A stretch of DNA of 64,000 bases. Origin: Treponema sp. (lineage in GTDB: Bacteria; Spirochaetota; Spirochaetia; Treponematales; Treponemataceae). Position 1 is the stretch's first letter, and every line of letters begins with the position of its first letter. A program made the translations under genes and the position numbers. The DNA lies in the NCBI GenBank assembly GCA_017464425.1, contig JAFUDX010000034.1, forward strand, positions 1 to 64,000, read 5' to 3'. The notes under the pieces were generated by a model. The model worked only from the letters and a program-made list of their open reading frames with translations, was not told where the DNA came from and made no database searches. This document shows, piece by piece, positions 16,098 to 24,664 of this stretch.

Positions 16098-17993
16098 CTA
16101 GTGCCCCCGTCGGTACATTTCAAGCAAATCTTCGAGTTCTTCAATCTGCTCTTTTATTTCCTGTCCTCGGTCTGTGTCGGCGACATAGTGACGAGACGGG
16201 AATTTTTCTACGGTGATTGTGTCGCTTACGATGTCAGAATCTGTTGCAATCATTTGGTCACAGCTCGTAAATTTTTCGTGCACGACAAGGCGCAAACCGT
16301 ACGAATTACACACGAGCGTGTAGCCTGCGATGCCCGTTTTTTCGTGGTAGGCTGCGGCAAATCCGCCGTCAATGATGAGCAATTTTCCGCCGCATTTAAT
16401 CGGCGAGTCGCCTTTTTTGACTTCCTGCGGCACATGCCCATTGATGATGTGCGCCGTTTTGGGGTCTAAGCCGAATTCGGTGAGTATTGCCTCAACGGTG
16501 GCAACATCTTCAACTTCATCGTAGTAGTGATTTTTATGCTCGCGACTTGCTTCTTTTTCGGCAATGAACATGTTTTCAAAGCACGCCATTTTGTCTTTTC
16601 CGAAGAGCGGCGATTTTGGACCTGTCCACAAATACCAGAGAATGCTTTCGCCTTTTTCCTTTTCTTTTGTGCCTGGTTTTGAAAAATAGCCTTTCCTCGC
16701 CCACACTTCAAGCTCGTCGTAGAGGGCTTTTCCCGAAAATTCCTTGCCGAACAGCGTGACTTTGAGGAATTTCCCTTCGGAATCGAGCGGCATACAGCCG
16801 TGGTAGAGCAAATTTCCATTGAAGACTTTGTAGAGATTTCCTTTTTTGTAGAGGAATTTGACATGATTCTGCAATTTTTCGCAGTGCATGAACGAATAGG
16901 CGAGGCGGTTCATTACAATTGTTTCGTCTTCGTCAAGTTCGTTCGGCTTTGAGCGGTTCACCGTTGGAAAATCGTTACTCAGATTTTCGGAATTCAGCTT
17001 CCATTCAGTGCCATCGATTGTGACCGTGCCTTTTTCCCAGTTGATTTTGTCGAGAATGAGGCGGTTTTGCATTTCAAATTCGGGATTCGCGCGAATCATA
17101 GCGTCTTCGAGCTTGAACTGAATGAGCGAAATCGCCTTGTGAACGGCGTGCCTGTCCATGTGACCGTAGGCTTTCATACAGAAAGTGACGAGCGGCGTGA
17201 GGTTGATTCCGTAGCCTTCTTCAAGCACATCGAGATTGTTGTAGCGGGCGCAGAGCCGAACGACATTCGCGATGCAGATTTTGCTCCCTGCCGCCGCTCC
17301 CATCCACACGACATCGTGGTTCCCCCATTGAATGTCGAGCGAGTGATAGTGAAGCAGTTTATCCAAAATTTGGTGCGGGCCTGGTCCTCGGTCGAAAATA
17401 TCGCCGATAATGTGCAAATGGTCGATGACGAGCGTTTGAATCATGTTGCAGAGGGCTTCGATTAAGGGTTCAGCCGCCCCGATTCTAATGACGGTCTGCA
17501 AAATCTGATTGTAGTACGCCTGTTTGTCGGAAAGTTCTTCTTTTTCGGTAATCAGCTCTTCGATGACATAGGCAAAATCTTCAGGCATGATTTTGCGCAC
17601 TTTTGAGCGCGTATATTTTGAGGAAACGCGGCGAAGCATGGCAACGAGGCGGTGGAGCGTAACCGTGTACCAGTCGTTTAAATCTTCGCCCTTTTCGGTC
17701 TGCCGCACGATTTCAAGTTTTTCTTTGGGATAGTAAATGAGCGTGGCAAGCGCGCGTTTGGTTGAAGCCGTTTCGGTGTTTCCGAACACTTCTTCGATTT
17801 TGGTTTTGATTGAGCCTGAGCCGTTCCGTAAGACATGCGAGAATTGCTGGTATTCGCCGTGAATGTCGGTCAAAAAATGCTCCGTGCCTTTGGGAAGCGA
17901 GAGAATTGCCTGCAAATTGACGATTTCTGAGATGACGGCTCGTTCGGTTGGGTACTGCCGCGCAAGGACTTTCAAAAACTTTTCATTGTGCAT
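16098..17993 (-). CDS. fbp: fructose-1,6-bisphosphatase, class III
   Basis: A 631-residue cytosolic gluconeogenic enzyme that hydrolyses fructose 1,6-bisphosphate. The length and the metallophosphatase motifs identify the class III (Firmicutes-type) family: LTDIHGEYQQF near residue 42, GDIFDRGPGPHQ, WGNHDVVWMGA and, near the C-terminus, INGHVPQE and IDGGFAAAYH. It stands alone between the chemoreceptor pseudogene and a divergent secreted-protein gene. No obvious ribosome binding site is seen before the ATG at 17993, but residues before the first motif match the usual family start. Confidence 0.93.
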   Translation of the reverse strand: MHNEKFLKVLARQYPTERAVISEIVNLQAILSLPKGTEHFLTDIHGEYQQFSHVLRNGSGSIKTKIEEVFGNTETASTKRALATLIYYPKEKLEIVRQTEKGEDLNDWYTVTLHRLVAMLRRVSSKYTRSKVRKIMPEDFAYVIEELITEKEELSDKQAYYNQILQTVIRIGAAEPLIEALCNMIQTLVIDHLHIIGDIFDRGPGPHQILDKLLHYHSLDIQWGNHDVVWMGAAAGSKICIANVVRLCARYNNLDVLEEGYGINLTPLVTFCMKAYGHMDRHAVHKAISLIQFKLEDAMIRANPEFEMQNRLILDKINWEKGTVTIDGTEWKLNSENLSNDFPTVNRSKPNELDEDETIVMNRLAYSFMHCEKLQNHVKFLYKKGNLYKVFNGNLLYHGCMPLDSEGKFLKVTLFGKEFSGKALYDELEVWARKGYFSKPGTKEKEKGESILWYLWTGPKSPLFGKDKMACFENMFIAEKEASREHKNHYYDEVEDVATVEAILTEFGLDPKTAHIINGHVPQEVKKGDSPIKCGGKLLIIDGGFAAAYHEKTGIAGYTLVCNSYGLRLVVHEKFTSCDQMIATDSDIVSDTITVEKFPSRHYVADTDRGQEIKEQIEELEDLLEMYRRGH

Positions 17994-18056
17994 ATAATTT
18001 AGGATACATCAGAATTTTCAATAATTCAACTTTTTCGATTTTTCCCGTTAGGATGT

Positions 18057-19163
18057 ATGAAAAAACACTTTTCTTTGATGTTCACTATTTTTCTCTGCGT
18101 ACCGCTTTTTGCTGATTTAAAAGTTAAGGCTCAATCTGACATTTTTTTTACCCAAACTGAAAATTGCTATATTCTTGAACTTGAAGATGTTGAACCTCAC
18201 ACCGTTACTATGGAACTGCCGGATTTACCGCTCGGAACAGCCTTTCTTTCATCAAAAAAAGAAGAATTTGTAAGCGAAAATGGGCATCGCGGAACAGTGA
18301 TTTCGCTCTGGTTTAATTTTTCAGAATCTGGAATCACACAATTTTCTCCGCTGCTTGTGAAAATCAACGGAAGGCCAAGCTATTTTGAATTTGAACGAAC
18401 GATAGTTCGGGAAAATCCTGCCTTGATTTCGCCCGTTCTTGAGATTCAATTTAAACGCCCCGCAAATCTTACAACGCTCAAAAACGGTCAAAAATCACTG
18501 TTCGTCAAAAAAGGCGAAAAAATTTCGTTTACGGTGTTTCTCCGATATGGCGTGCAAATTCTCGACTATAAATGGACGATTCCCAAAGATTCGATTTTTA
18601 CCGAAATCACCCGCTCAGATTTTGCAAACGGTGCTCAAAAAATCACACAATTCACAAACGAAGCAAAAAATCTTTCTCAATTTGAATGGCAAATTTTAAA
18701 AGAAGGCATCTATACTCTTCCCCAAATTTCCGTAACTGCCGTTTCATACAATGGCTCACAAAAGACACTTTCGCTCCCACAGAACATTGAAATTAGCGTA
18801 TCAAATGAAAAATACCAAACTAACGATAGTTATTTTTCAAAAAACAACACGGTTTTCGCATCCTCATTTGAAAAACCTGCCCAAGAAGTTCAAAATCAAG
18901 AAGAAAAATCGCTCACAAAAAAAGATTTTGAGGAACGCGCAAAAAAAGAAAAACTCACCTTTTTCCAAAGACTTTCTGGCAAAAAATATGCTATATTTTC
19001 AGGCGGAAAGATTTATTCCATTCCAGAAAAATCCGCCGTCGGGCAACAGTTTTCTGGCGGTCAAAAAGTAAAAATCTCAGAACATGCGGGCGATTGGTCA
19101 TTCATTGAATATGAAACATTTTCAGGCTGGACGCTCACAGAAAATCTGATTCAAATAAAATAA
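18057..19163 (+). CDS. secreted BatD-like protein with C-terminal SH3 domain
   Basis: A 368-residue protein with a cleavable signal peptide (MKKHFSLMFTIFLCVPLFA). The middle consists of beta-rich immunoglobulin-like segments resembling BatD (LPLGTAFLSSK, KKGEKISFTVFLRYG). The last 60 residues (GGKIYSIPEKSAVGQQ to SGWTLTENL) resemble a bacterial SH3 domain that could bind cell wall. Acts in the periplasm. The gene is 10 bases upstream of the Smr gene. One copy of the 14-mer AACTAACGATAGTT lies in frame and encodes QTNDS in a linker. Family call is tentative. Confidence 0.65.
   Translation: MKKHFSLMFTIFLCVPLFADLKVKAQSDIFFTQTENCYILELEDVEPHTVTMELPDLPLGTAFLSSKKEEFVSENGHRGTVISLWFNFSESGITQFSPLLVKINGRPSYFEFERTIVRENPALISPVLEIQFKRPANLTTLKNGQKSLFVKKGEKISFTVFLRYGVQILDYKWTIPKDSIFTEITRSDFANGAQKITQFTNEAKNLSQFEWQILKEGIYTLPQISVTAVSYNGSQKTLSLPQNIEISVSNEKYQTNDSYFSKNNTVFASSFEKPAQEVQNQEEKSLTKKDFEERAKKEKLTFFQRLSGKKYAIFSGGKIYSIPEKSAVGQQFSGGQKVKISEHAGDWSFIEYETFSGWTLTENLIQIK
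18818..18831 (+). repeat. 14-mer AACTAACGATAGTT, exact copy in a coding region
   Basis: Near-palindromic (arms AACTA/TAGTT). In this gene it is read as part of QTNDS. Confidence 0.7.
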
Positions 19164-19173
19164 GGAACAGTCT

Positions 19174-19758
19174 ATGAATTTTGGCGACATACTTAACCAA
19201 TGGGACACTGCCCAAAAAGAGCAAAAAAAAGCAGCCCGCGAAAAGCCAAAAGTGCCTCAAGTTTCGCATAAAATGGCAAATGCGCCTACTCCAGAAGAAA
19301 AAGCGGCCAAAAAACGAGCAAAACTTGCTGCCGAAGGTCGCCTCTATGAAGAGCAGATGAAGCTTGACTCGCAAAAAACAATCAATCCGATGGAATTGTG
19401 GCTTCGCCGATACGGTGTGACTGATAAAGATAAGGCAGCCGCAGAATATGAAGAACGAGCAAAAATGGAAAGCCGTGAATATCTTCGCACAATGAGACCA
19501 GAAGCCAGAATTGATTTGCACGGACTTACCCGCGATGAAGCATGGAACAAGCTCAATTCATTCGTAAATGACTGTATCCGACGCGGACTCAAAAAAATTC
19601 TGATTATTCACGGAAAAGGCAATCACTCACATGGAAGTGATCCCGTTTTGGGGCAAATGGTTCGCACATTCATCGAACAGAACAAAAATTTAGGTTCGTC
19701 AGGCCATCCCGATAGAGCAATGGGGGGCACTGGCGCAACATGGGTAATCATAAAGTAA
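19174..19758 (+). CDS. Smr-domain protein
   Basis: A 194-residue cytoplasmic protein. The N-terminal half is Lys/Ala/Glu-rich and probably helical. The C-terminal half is an Smr domain: ARIDLHGLTRDEA is the LDLHG motif, IIHGKGNHSHG the H-G-K-G motif and GGTGATWVIIK the closing strand. Standalone Smr proteins are nucleic-acid endonucleases or ribosome-associated factors. AAGGA lies upstream of the start and 10 bases separate it from the preceding gene. Confidence 0.88.
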   Translation: MNFGDILNQWDTAQKEQKKAAREKPKVPQVSHKMANAPTPEEKAAKKRAKLAAEGRLYEEQMKLDSQKTINPMELWLRRYGVTDKDKAAAEYEERAKMESREYLRTMRPEARIDLHGLTRDEAWNKLNSFVNDCIRRGLKKILIIHGKGNHSHGSDPVLGQMVRTFIEQNKNLGSSGHPDRAMGGTGATWVIIK

Positions 19759-19776
19759 GGGAAACAACTTTTACTT

Positions 19777-19790
19777 AACTATCGTTAGTT
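19777..19790 (-). repeat. 14-mer AACTAACGATAGTT, exact copy between convergent genes
   Basis: On the plus strand it reads AACTATCGTTAGTT. It occupies most of the 34-base gap between the Smr gene and the antiporter gene. Confidence 0.75.
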
Positions 19791-19792
19791 CG

Positions 19793-21535
19793 TTAATTTT
19801 CCATTTTCGCCAATTTGTGCTCCAATTCCACGATTCGCGAGTGAATGTAGTGGTCAACGGCGAATTTTTCAAGAATTCCGAGCGGCTCGTTCGCTTCATT
19901 CACCACGCACACGGCTTCGGTGTCATAGTCGGTGAAAAGCTGGTAGGCTTCGGGGAGTGAAAGGTCGGGCTTGCAGGTCACTTTCGGCTTTTCCATAATG
20001 TCCATTGCGAGCAAGAATTCGCCCATGTCGCCAATCTGCATGGTTTCTTTTAAATGTTCGATAGAAATTTGCCCCACGAGTTTTCCTTTGTGCTCGCCTT
20101 CAGAACCGCGCACTTCGTAATTCATGTTTTCGTGGTGCGTAAAATTTGAGATGATTTTCCCAACCATGTCGGTGTCGTTCACAATCGTGTAGGATTCAGG
20201 GCGGCAGATGACATGCCCTTTGATTGAAATGTCCGAGACTTTCGCGTTTTTCATCAAATCTTCCGCCGTCACATTCAAGCCGACTTCACCCGCTTTTGTT
20301 ACGCCGTATTTTACGCAAATTGGACCCAAAATCTGCACGATAAAAGTCGTTGCCGTGATAATGAGCATGATTTGCGGACCGATTGAATCAGGGAAATCGT
20401 TCCCCGCCGCGATGGAAAGACCGATTGCGACCCCCGCCTGGCTCAAAAGACAGTACGGAAGATATTTTCGCACGCTCTCAGGCGCACCCGTGAGCCGCGC
20501 ACCCAAGCGACTTCCGATTGTTTTTCCGAGCGTTCGCCCGCCCACATACAAAAGCGCGATAACTGCGATGAACGGCGTGACAATCCAAATGTTGAGTTTT
20601 GCGCCCACCGTCACGAAGAACAGCACATAAATCGGCGGCGTGAATTTTTCGACGAGCTTGAACATTGCGTTCGTTTTGGGATGCGCGAAATTCGTCATAA
20701 AAAAGCCGATGAACATCGCCGAAAGAATGTTGTCCAAGCCGAGTGAATTACACAAACCCGTGCACAAAAAGAGCGTTCCGAGCGAAAATCCCAAGACGCG
20801 CCCGTCATTGTTCATGATATTTTTAAGAATCAGATTGAGCACGAATCCGAACGCCAGGCCGAGCACGACCGAGCCGAAAATGTCGTAGGCGATTGCGCCG
20901 AGTTGCGCCAAAAAGGAAACCGAGTGACCGCCGAGCAAGGGGGCTGAAATCGTGGCGGCAATCGCGTACAAAATGAGAGCCACCGCGTCGTCCATTGCAA
21001 CGATTCCCAAAATCGTGGTGGTGAGCGGGCCTTTCGTGCGGTATTCTTTTAGAACATCGGTGGTGGCGGCGGGGGCGGTCGCGGCACAAATCGCGCCCAA
21101 AACAAGCCCGAACGAAAGCGACTGCGCAAGCGATTTTGTGAAAAGGTAGGTGACGCTCCCCGTCAAAATTCCCACAACGAAGAACGGCGTAATCGACTCG
21201 CCGATTAAAATGCCAACGAATTGCTTTCCGTATTTTTTAATCACATCGATTTTAAGCTCCGCGCCGACCAAAAAGCCAATCAGAGAGAGCGAGGCGGTGG
21301 AAATCGGGTTCAATGCGGCAACCGTGTCCTTTCCGAGCAGCACAAAGCCCGACACGCCAATCACAATTCCAATCACAATGTAGCCGACGACCTGCGGAAT
21401 CTTCAACTTCTGAAAAATGCGCCCGCCAAACGAGCCAAAAAACATCATGATTCCGACCAAAAGCATGAGCTGGGAGCCGTTCAAAGCCATAAAATGAAAC
21501 GCCGACGGCAAAATGTGCGACAAAGGATTTTCCAT
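19793..21535 (-). CDS. CPA2-type cation/proton antiporter with C-terminal CBS-like domain
   Basis: A 580-residue membrane protein with about 12 predicted helices over residues 15-400 (QKLKIPQVVGYIVIGIVIG, AICAATAPAATTDVLKEY and the following AMDDAVALILYAI segment, the last being typical of Na+/H+ antiporters with conserved Asp residues). After residue 420 there is a soluble region ending in one CBS-like motif (AVCVVNEANEPLGILE) that may sense nucleotides. Likely exchanges Na+ or K+ for protons across the inner membrane. No clear ribosome binding site is visible at the chosen ATG. Confidence 0.88.
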   Translation of the reverse strand: MENPLSHILPSAFHFMALNGSQLMLLVGIMMFFGSFGGRIFQKLKIPQVVGYIVIGIVIGVSGFVLLGKDTVAALNPISTASLSLIGFLVGAELKIDVIKKYGKQFVGILIGESITPFFVVGILTGSVTYLFTKSLAQSLSFGLVLGAICAATAPAATTDVLKEYRTKGPLTTTILGIVAMDDAVALILYAIAATISAPLLGGHSVSFLAQLGAIAYDIFGSVVLGLAFGFVLNLILKNIMNNDGRVLGFSLGTLFLCTGLCNSLGLDNILSAMFIGFFMTNFAHPKTNAMFKLVEKFTPPIYVLFFVTVGAKLNIWIVTPFIAVIALLYVGGRTLGKTIGSRLGARLTGAPESVRKYLPYCLLSQAGVAIGLSIAAGNDFPDSIGPQIMLIITATTFIVQILGPICVKYGVTKAGEVGLNVTAEDLMKNAKVSDISIKGHVICRPESYTIVNDTDMVGKIISNFTHHENMNYEVRGSEGEHKGKLVGQISIEHLKETMQIGDMGEFLLAMDIMEKPKVTCKPDLSLPEAYQLFTDYDTEAVCVVNEANEPLGILEKFAVDHYIHSRIVELEHKLAKMEN

Positions 21536-21612
21536 AAACTAAAGTATAATCTTTTGGATATTTTTGTAAATTACTTCAATTTTCCGAAAATATGGTTTAA
21601 AATAATTCCACT

Positions 21613-22095
21613 ATGAAAAAATTACTTTGTCTTTTAGGCGTGCTTGCCGTTTGCGCAAGTTTCGTTTTTGCCGCTTCGTTCAAAACGAACGCGACGGTTT
21701 ATGTCTCGGTAAAATCAACTGCCCTCAAAAGCGGCACGGGATTTTTCTCTAAAAAAATAGGCACGGTCTCGTATGGCGACCAAGTGATTGTGCTTGAAAG
21801 CACTTCATCGAAATCAAAAGTTCGGCTTGCTTCAAATGCTTCTGTCTCGGGCTGGATTTCAAACGGAAGCCTCACCACGAAGAAAATCGCAAAATCGGGA
21901 AGCAGCTCGGTGAACGCCTCTTCAAACGAACTCGCGTTGGCAGGAAAAGGATTTTCCGCAGAAGCCGAAAAAGCATTCAAATCATCAAACGCCAGCCTCA
22001 ATTACGCCGAAGTTGACAAAATCGAGCAAATCACCGTCTCAGAATCAGAACTTTCCGCCTTCATCAGCGAAGGTCACTTGAAGGGAGGCGAGTAA
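21613..22095 (+). CDS. secreted SH3-domain protein
   Basis: A 160-residue protein with a signal peptide ending near VFAASF. Residues about 27-95 form a bacterial SH3 domain (VYVSVKSTALKSG, VSYGDQVIVLES, SGWISNGSL), followed by a Ser/Ala-rich helical tail. The stop overlaps the start of the M48 protease gene by one base (TAATG), so the two are translationally coupled and probably act together in the periplasm. Confidence 0.8.
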   Translation: MKKLLCLLGVLAVCASFVFAASFKTNATVYVSVKSTALKSGTGFFSKKIGTVSYGDQVIVLESTSSKSKVRLASNASVSGWISNGSLTTKKIAKSGSSSVNASSNELALAGKGFSAEAEKAFKSSNASLNYAEVDKIEQITVSESELSAFISEGHLKGGE

Positions 22096-23063
22096 TGAGC
22101 GAATTGAAAATTGAAAACGGAAAATTGAAAACGGAAAAATCACTGGCATTCCGAGCAAAACGGGGAAGTTTCTTTACATTACTTATTGTTCATTGCTTAT
22201 TACTCATTGTGCTCAATTCTTGTGCGACTTCAAGCGGATTTACGAATATGCTTTCGGCGGGAGCTGAAATTGCCTCTGCTACAGGTCACGGAAAAACGGC
22301 GGCAGGACTTACCGCAGCCGCAAGTACCTCAAAGGCAATGGAAGAAATCACGCCAGAAAATGAATATTACATTGGGCGGGCAGTTGCTGCCACAATTCTC
22401 ACGAATTACAAAGTTTATTCCGCTCCAGCAAAAGAATCATACCTCAACAAAATTTGCAACACGCTGGCAATTAATTCAGAAGATTCTGAACCATTCAACG
22501 GCTACCATGTCAAAATTTTGGATTCAAACGAAGTAAACGCATTCGCAACAAGCGGCGGACATATCTTTATCACACGCGGTCTTTTAGCGTGCACAAACAA
22601 TGAAGATTCTCTTGCAGGTGTCATCGCGCACGAAATGGCCCATATTCAGCTCAAACACAGCCTTAAAGCAATCAAAACGAGCCGATGGACAGCCGCAGGA
22701 ATTAGTGCCACGAGCGCAGCCGTTTCCGTAGCACGAAATTCAGCAAGTGATGGCGCGACTTTAAATGATATGGTAGGCGATGTCGTTACTTCAATGGTCA
22801 ACAACGGTTATTCAAGCACACAGGAATTTGACGCAGATTCCCACGCACTCACGCTCATGGCAAATGCCGGCTACAATCCACGCGCCATGCTTGATATGCT
22901 CGGTCAGCTCAAATCTGCATCAAGTAGCGGCTCAACTGGCATGTTCAAAACGCACCCGACTCCAGACAAGCGAATCGAAAAAGTAAATGCATCTCTCACA
23001 AAAATCACGCTTCCTGCAAATACCACGAGCTACCGCACCGCACGATTCGCACAAAACAAGTAA
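22095..23063 (+). CDS. M48-family metalloprotease lipoprotein
   Basis: A 322-residue zinc protease. The HExxH site HEMAHIQLKHS is near residue 179, and the third ligand region is EFDADSHALTLM, as in M48 (HtpX/BepA/YfgC) enzymes. The signal peptide runs to VLNSCATSSG, with Cys43 lipidated. It is unusually long: the first 40 residues come from DNA built of GAAAATTG-type and TTATTGTTCATTGCTTATTA repeats. Likely works in outer-membrane protein quality control. Coupled to the SH3 gene upstream. Confidence 0.88.
   Translation: MSELKIENGKLKTEKSLAFRAKRGSFFTLLIVHCLLLIVLNSCATSSGFTNMLSAGAEIASATGHGKTAAGLTAAASTSKAMEEITPENEYYIGRAVAATILTNYKVYSAPAKESYLNKICNTLAINSEDSEPFNGYHVKILDSNEVNAFATSGGHIFITRGLLACTNNEDSLAGVIAHEMAHIQLKHSLKAIKTSRWTAAGISATSAAVSVARNSASDGATLNDMVGDVVTSMVNNGYSSTQEFDADSHALTLMANAGYNPRAMLDMLGQLKSASSSGSTGMFKTHPTPDKRIEKVNASLTKITLPANTTSYRTARFAQNK
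22100..22215 (+). repeat. simple dispersed repeat forming the M48 signal peptide
   Basis: Contains tandem GAAAATTGAAAACG-like units (about 22101-22137) and a TTATTGTTCATTGCTTATTA run (about 22181-22205). These encode the N-terminal tail and hydrophobic core of the lipoprotein signal. Confidence 0.5.
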
Positions 23064-23068
23064 AATCG

Positions 23069-24484
23069 TTAATTCACCTGCCAGTGACCCGTTTTGTTTG
23101 AACCGACGCGCGTGATTCTTCCCGCTTTTACGAGTGATTGCAATGCACGCGTGACGGTCGCACGGGAAACGCCCAAATTTTCCGAAAGCTCTTCTTTTGT
23201 GCGGCGCGGATTTTCCGTAAGTTGGCGCAAAACAAGGGCTTCGGGCTTTTCAGCTTGCTTTTGCGCGGAAAGCGGGCTGTTTTTGTATTTTTCTTCGAGA
23301 AGTTCCTGTGCTTCTTTCATGCGTTGGTCAAGTTTTTTCACGAGCGCGATTTTTTTGTCTTCAGAAAGGCGGCGAAGAGGCGCGAGAAAATCTTTGTACC
23401 AGTCCTGAATGCCTTGAAGCGCAGAAAAATCAATCACGCCGTGGAGTTTTTCCATCGGCAATGCCTGAAACTGATAGTATTGTTTTTCTTCAAACGGCTT
23501 TGACTCAATTCTGAACGAGGAAAGGCATTCCATCTCAAAGTCGATTTTGTTCAAGAACATTGATTTTCCCGAATCGTAGACGGGCGCGACTCCAATCCAT
23601 TTGAGCGTTTCGGCTTCGCGCAGAAAAGCGAGGTTGTAGGAATGGCGGTCTTCGTTCGCGATGATAAAATCGAGCAGAATGATTTTGAGAATATCGATTT
23701 CAGCGTTCGGAATCCCGAAAAATTCGCACCGTTCGATGAGTTTTTGAAAATCGTATTTTACGCCGTCCGTGAGTTTTATGTCCTGATACACGGAATCCAT
23801 CGGAACAAGCTCCGTGTTTTCGTCAACCATGTCGGGGCAAACGCAGAGATAATTTTCATCGCGGATTTCAAGCTCATACGGAACGAAGCGAATGCCAAGC
23901 CTGCGGCACAGTTCACTTGCAAGCACTTCGTTGAGCGGTTCTTGCTGTTCCGTGCCCGTGCCCGCCTTTTCGAGATAGTTTTTGCCATTTTTGCGCACCC
24001 ATCGTTTGGGAAGCTCGCCGTTCGTAGTGTTGTCGGGCGAAATCGAATTTGAGTGCTTGTTGAGTGCCTTTGAGCCTGTCATAAGGCGCAAGCCAATCGC
24101 CTCGTCGTATTCGTTCGTGAAGAAATTGATGTCTTCCCACCAGATTTTCCCCATGTCATCGGCATTGCAAATCCAATATTGGTCGGAAAGGCTCAGATAG
24201 TAGCTTTTTTTGGCAAGTTCTTCATTCGATTCGATTTCGAGTTCGGAAAGCATTTGCTTGAAGTCACGGCGGCTGTAGGGAATCATGCGGTTGTTGAAAA
24301 AATCTTCGAGCTTTTGGCAAATGCCGTATTCGTTTTCATCGGAAGCAACGCCGTTCGTAAAAAGATGCACGGGAAGGTGGCGCAGATTGAAAAACTTCTT
24401 TATGGAAACAATGTATTCGTCCGCGTTTTCCTCAAAGATAAGAATCGGAATGTTTTTTTTGTAGAGTGCGAAAAGACCTTGCAT
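23069..24484 (-). CDS. HipA-like kinase with C-terminal winged helix
   Basis: A 471-residue protein. The middle is a HipA-type kinase: KRWVRKNGKNYLEKA at the nucleotide loop, DFIIANEDRHSYNLAFL as catalytic loop and APVYDSGKSMF as the metal-binding DxG. The C-terminal 65 residues are a winged helix-turn-helix (TKEELSENLGVSRATVTRAL). There is no separate HipB partner, so the protein may be toxin-like kinase and DNA-binding regulator in one. Four copies of a 15-bp operator lie between this gene and the divergent cyclase gene, the closest 9 bases from this start, overlapping where the -10 box would be. No Shine-Dalgarno is visible. Confidence 0.8.
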   Translation of the reverse strand: MQGLFALYKKNIPILIFEENADEYIVSIKKFFNLRHLPVHLFTNGVASDENEYGICQKLEDFFNNRMIPYSRRDFKQMLSELEIESNEELAKKSYYLSLSDQYWICNADDMGKIWWEDINFFTNEYDEAIGLRLMTGSKALNKHSNSISPDNTTNGELPKRWVRKNGKNYLEKAGTGTEQQEPLNEVLASELCRRLGIRFVPYELEIRDENYLCVCPDMVDENTELVPMDSVYQDIKLTDGVKYDFQKLIERCEFFGIPNAEIDILKIILLDFIIANEDRHSYNLAFLREAETLKWIGVAPVYDSGKSMFLNKIDFEMECLSSFRIESKPFEEKQYYQFQALPMEKLHGVIDFSALQGIQDWYKDFLAPLRRLSEDKKIALVKKLDQRMKEAQELLEEKYKNSPLSAQKQAEKPEALVLRQLTENPRRTKEELSENLGVSRATVTRALQSLVKAGRITRVGSNKTGHWQVN

Positions 24485-24493
24485 CGTTTATAT

Positions 24494-24623
24494 TTATCGG
24501 CTCATTTTTGCCATTTGTCAAGTCTAAAAAGTGATTTATCGGCTCATTTTGTAAAATTATCGGCTCATTTTGCCAAAATTCGCCCGAAAATTCCCGATTT
24601 TCCCCCTTTTATCGGCTCATTTT
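24494..24623. promoter_or_regulatory. four helically phased 15-bp operators
   Basis: TTATCGGCTCATTTT occurs exactly at 24494, 24536, 24557 and 24609. The spacings of 42, 21 and 52 bases are close to 4, 2 and 5 turns of DNA, so all copies face the same side. A TTGACA on the minus strand (24521-24516) gives a promoter for the HipA-like gene, with the first operator covering its spacer and -10. Confidence 0.85.
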
Positions 24624-24664
24624 TTTCTGTTTCGCGCTCACAAAAACTATGGTACACTATTCCT

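Noticed and set aside
24494..24623. CRISPR-like direct repeats
   Set aside because: Repeats are 15 bases, spacers differ widely in length (6 to 37 bases) and there are no cas genes; promoter operators fit better.
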